From Arminella tubonensis (GTDB lineage: Bacteria > Pseudomonadota > Alphaproteobacteria > Rhizobiales > Rhizobiaceae): DNA of 64,000 nt. Within the stretch, counting starts at the first letter, position 1, and each line of letters starts with the position of its first letter. The stretch is taken from positions 1-64,000 of the forward strand of contig NZ_PCDP01000059.1 of the NCBI RefSeq assembly GCF_003240585.1. Reading direction: 5' to 3'. Below are positions 63,528 through 64,000 of this stretch, piece by piece. The notes below the pieces were generated by a model. That model did not search any database and had not been told where the DNA came from. It saw only the letters and a list, made by a program, of their open reading frames with translations. Position numbers and translations under genes: made by a program.

Positions 63528-63953
63528 TGCGGCCGGAGGACATCATTCGCGAGCTGGCAATGCGCCCGCATCCGGAAGGCGGCTGGTACGTCCAGACTTT
63601 TCGCGATAGTCCCGATGCCAGCCCGCGGCCATTCCACCGCAATCTACTATATGCTGCAGGCGGGCGAGCATTCGCACTGGCACCGCGTCCACGACGCGGC
63701 CGAGGTCTGGCATCACTACGTAGGCGCGCCGCTTGCGCTACACCGTTCCGAGGACGGGGTGAAAAGCGAAACGGTGATCCTCGGCACAGACCTCGCCAAG
63801 GGCGAACGTCCTCAGGCGATTGTGCCTGCCAACTGGTGGCAGGCGGCGGAAACGCTGGGCGATTTCACGCTGGTCGGCTGCACTGTCGCGCCGGGCTTCG
63901 AGTTCTCGAGCTTCGAGATGGCCCCGCCCGGCTGGAAGCCGCTGGCCGGATAA
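63527..63953 (+). pseudogene. DUF985/cupin family gene with a frameshift
   Basis: The gene starts at 63527 (ATG overlapping the gloB stop) as MRPEDIIRELAMRPHPEGGW, then YVQTFRDSPDASPR in frame 1. From about 63618 the reading moves to the next frame, giving GHSTAIYYMLQAGEHSHWHR, HDAAEVWHHYVGAPLALHRS and ending in SFEMAPPGWKPLAG with a stop at 63953. Together these make a normal DUF985 cupin of about 140 residues. Frame 1 runs on as non-coding-like sequence. One base appears to be extra between 63605 and 63630. A sequencing or assembly error is possible. Confidence 0.82.
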
Positions 63954-63958
63954 TTTTC

Positions 63959-64000
63959 TTACTCGGCCCCGGCGATCTGCTGTTCGGACGAGCGCCGCAG
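63959..64000 (-). CDS. Possible C-terminal end of a gene entering from the right
   Basis: The last 42 bases read on the minus strand as LRRSSEQQIAGAE followed by TAA. It is only six bases after the cupin stop, so a convergent gene ending here is plausible. Too short to identify and a chance frame cannot be excluded. Confidence 0.35.
   Translation of the reverse strand: MRRSSEQQIAGAE

Overview
The window reads as a stretch of alphaproteobacterial chromosome, almost certainly from the family Rhizobiaceae (Rhizobium/Agrobacterium/Neorhizobium/Ensifer group). Gene order (lysC-ptsP-prfA-prmC-DUF4167-clpB; ubiG with comF-grxC-nitrilase-DUF1178; secA facing a parvulin isomerase and argJ; tlpA facing argH-lptM-lysA; ftsEX; hisC-tyrC), GC-rich codon use and RIME-type intergenic palindromes all support this. 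No CRISPR array, insertion sequence, transposase, integrase, prophage or plasmid replication gene was seen. Most of the window is core metabolism and cell biology; accessory DNA is confined to a few short patches.

Layout. 1-493: a strong leftward promoter that looks like an rRNA operon promoter (the operon lies beyond the left edge), then untranslated DNA. 494-12462: an M23 envelope peptidase on +, then a leftward block lysC, ptsP, prfA, prmC, DUF4167, clpB covering aspartate-family amino acids, nitrogen PTS, translation termination and protein disaggregation. 12463-13476: a 1-kb intergenic mosaic of rhizobial repeats. 13477-18249: a small orphan protein, ubiG, then leftward comF-grxC-nitrilase-DUF1178 and a rightward methyltransferase. 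18272-22379 (leftward): orphan Flp pilin, a small membrane protein, mutT, GNAT, argJ, parvulin isomerase. 22624-29883: secA, a polysaccharide flippase, a CelD-like acetyltransferase and an opposing acyl-CoA ligase. 30126-34248: aldo/keto reductase, methyltransferase, TetR regulator with two operator-like palindromes, a deleted aldo/keto reductase remnant, and an MFS transporter. 34381-36557: tRNA-Leu(CAA) followed by a small accessory patch (methyltransferase, 38-residue membrane peptide, KTSC protein, orphan).

36811-45751: YqaA-like membrane protein, DsbB, HNH endonuclease, AlkA-type glycosylase, GluQ-RS, BrkB-like membrane protein, SDR, HIG1 protein, cobalamin adenosyltransferase, etfBA and hydroxybutyryl-CoA dehydrogenase (electron transfer and fatty/branched-chain acid oxidation). 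46061-52774: tlpA divergent from argH-lptM-lysA and a large TIGR02302-type envelope protein. 52791-59760: cpdR-like regulator, hpt, an unrecognised membrane protein, ftsE-ftsX-ydcF-plsC (division and envelope), ChaC, DUF2125. 59773-64000: hisC-tyrC, a methyltransferase, gloB, a frameshifted cupin gene and the last codons of a gene entering from the right.

The points most worth a second look are: a 98-bp duplication of the 3' end of the DUF4167 gene around a RIME-like element that leaves both copies with the same terminal residues and a stop codon; the aldo/keto reductase deletion remnant beside a still intact regulator; the frameshift in the cupin gene; the unannotated 38-residue peptide with its own promoter and ribosome site; an RpoH-like promoter for clpB; a LiuR-like palindrome before etfBA; and a GluQ-RS lacking two of the zinc-ligand cysteines.
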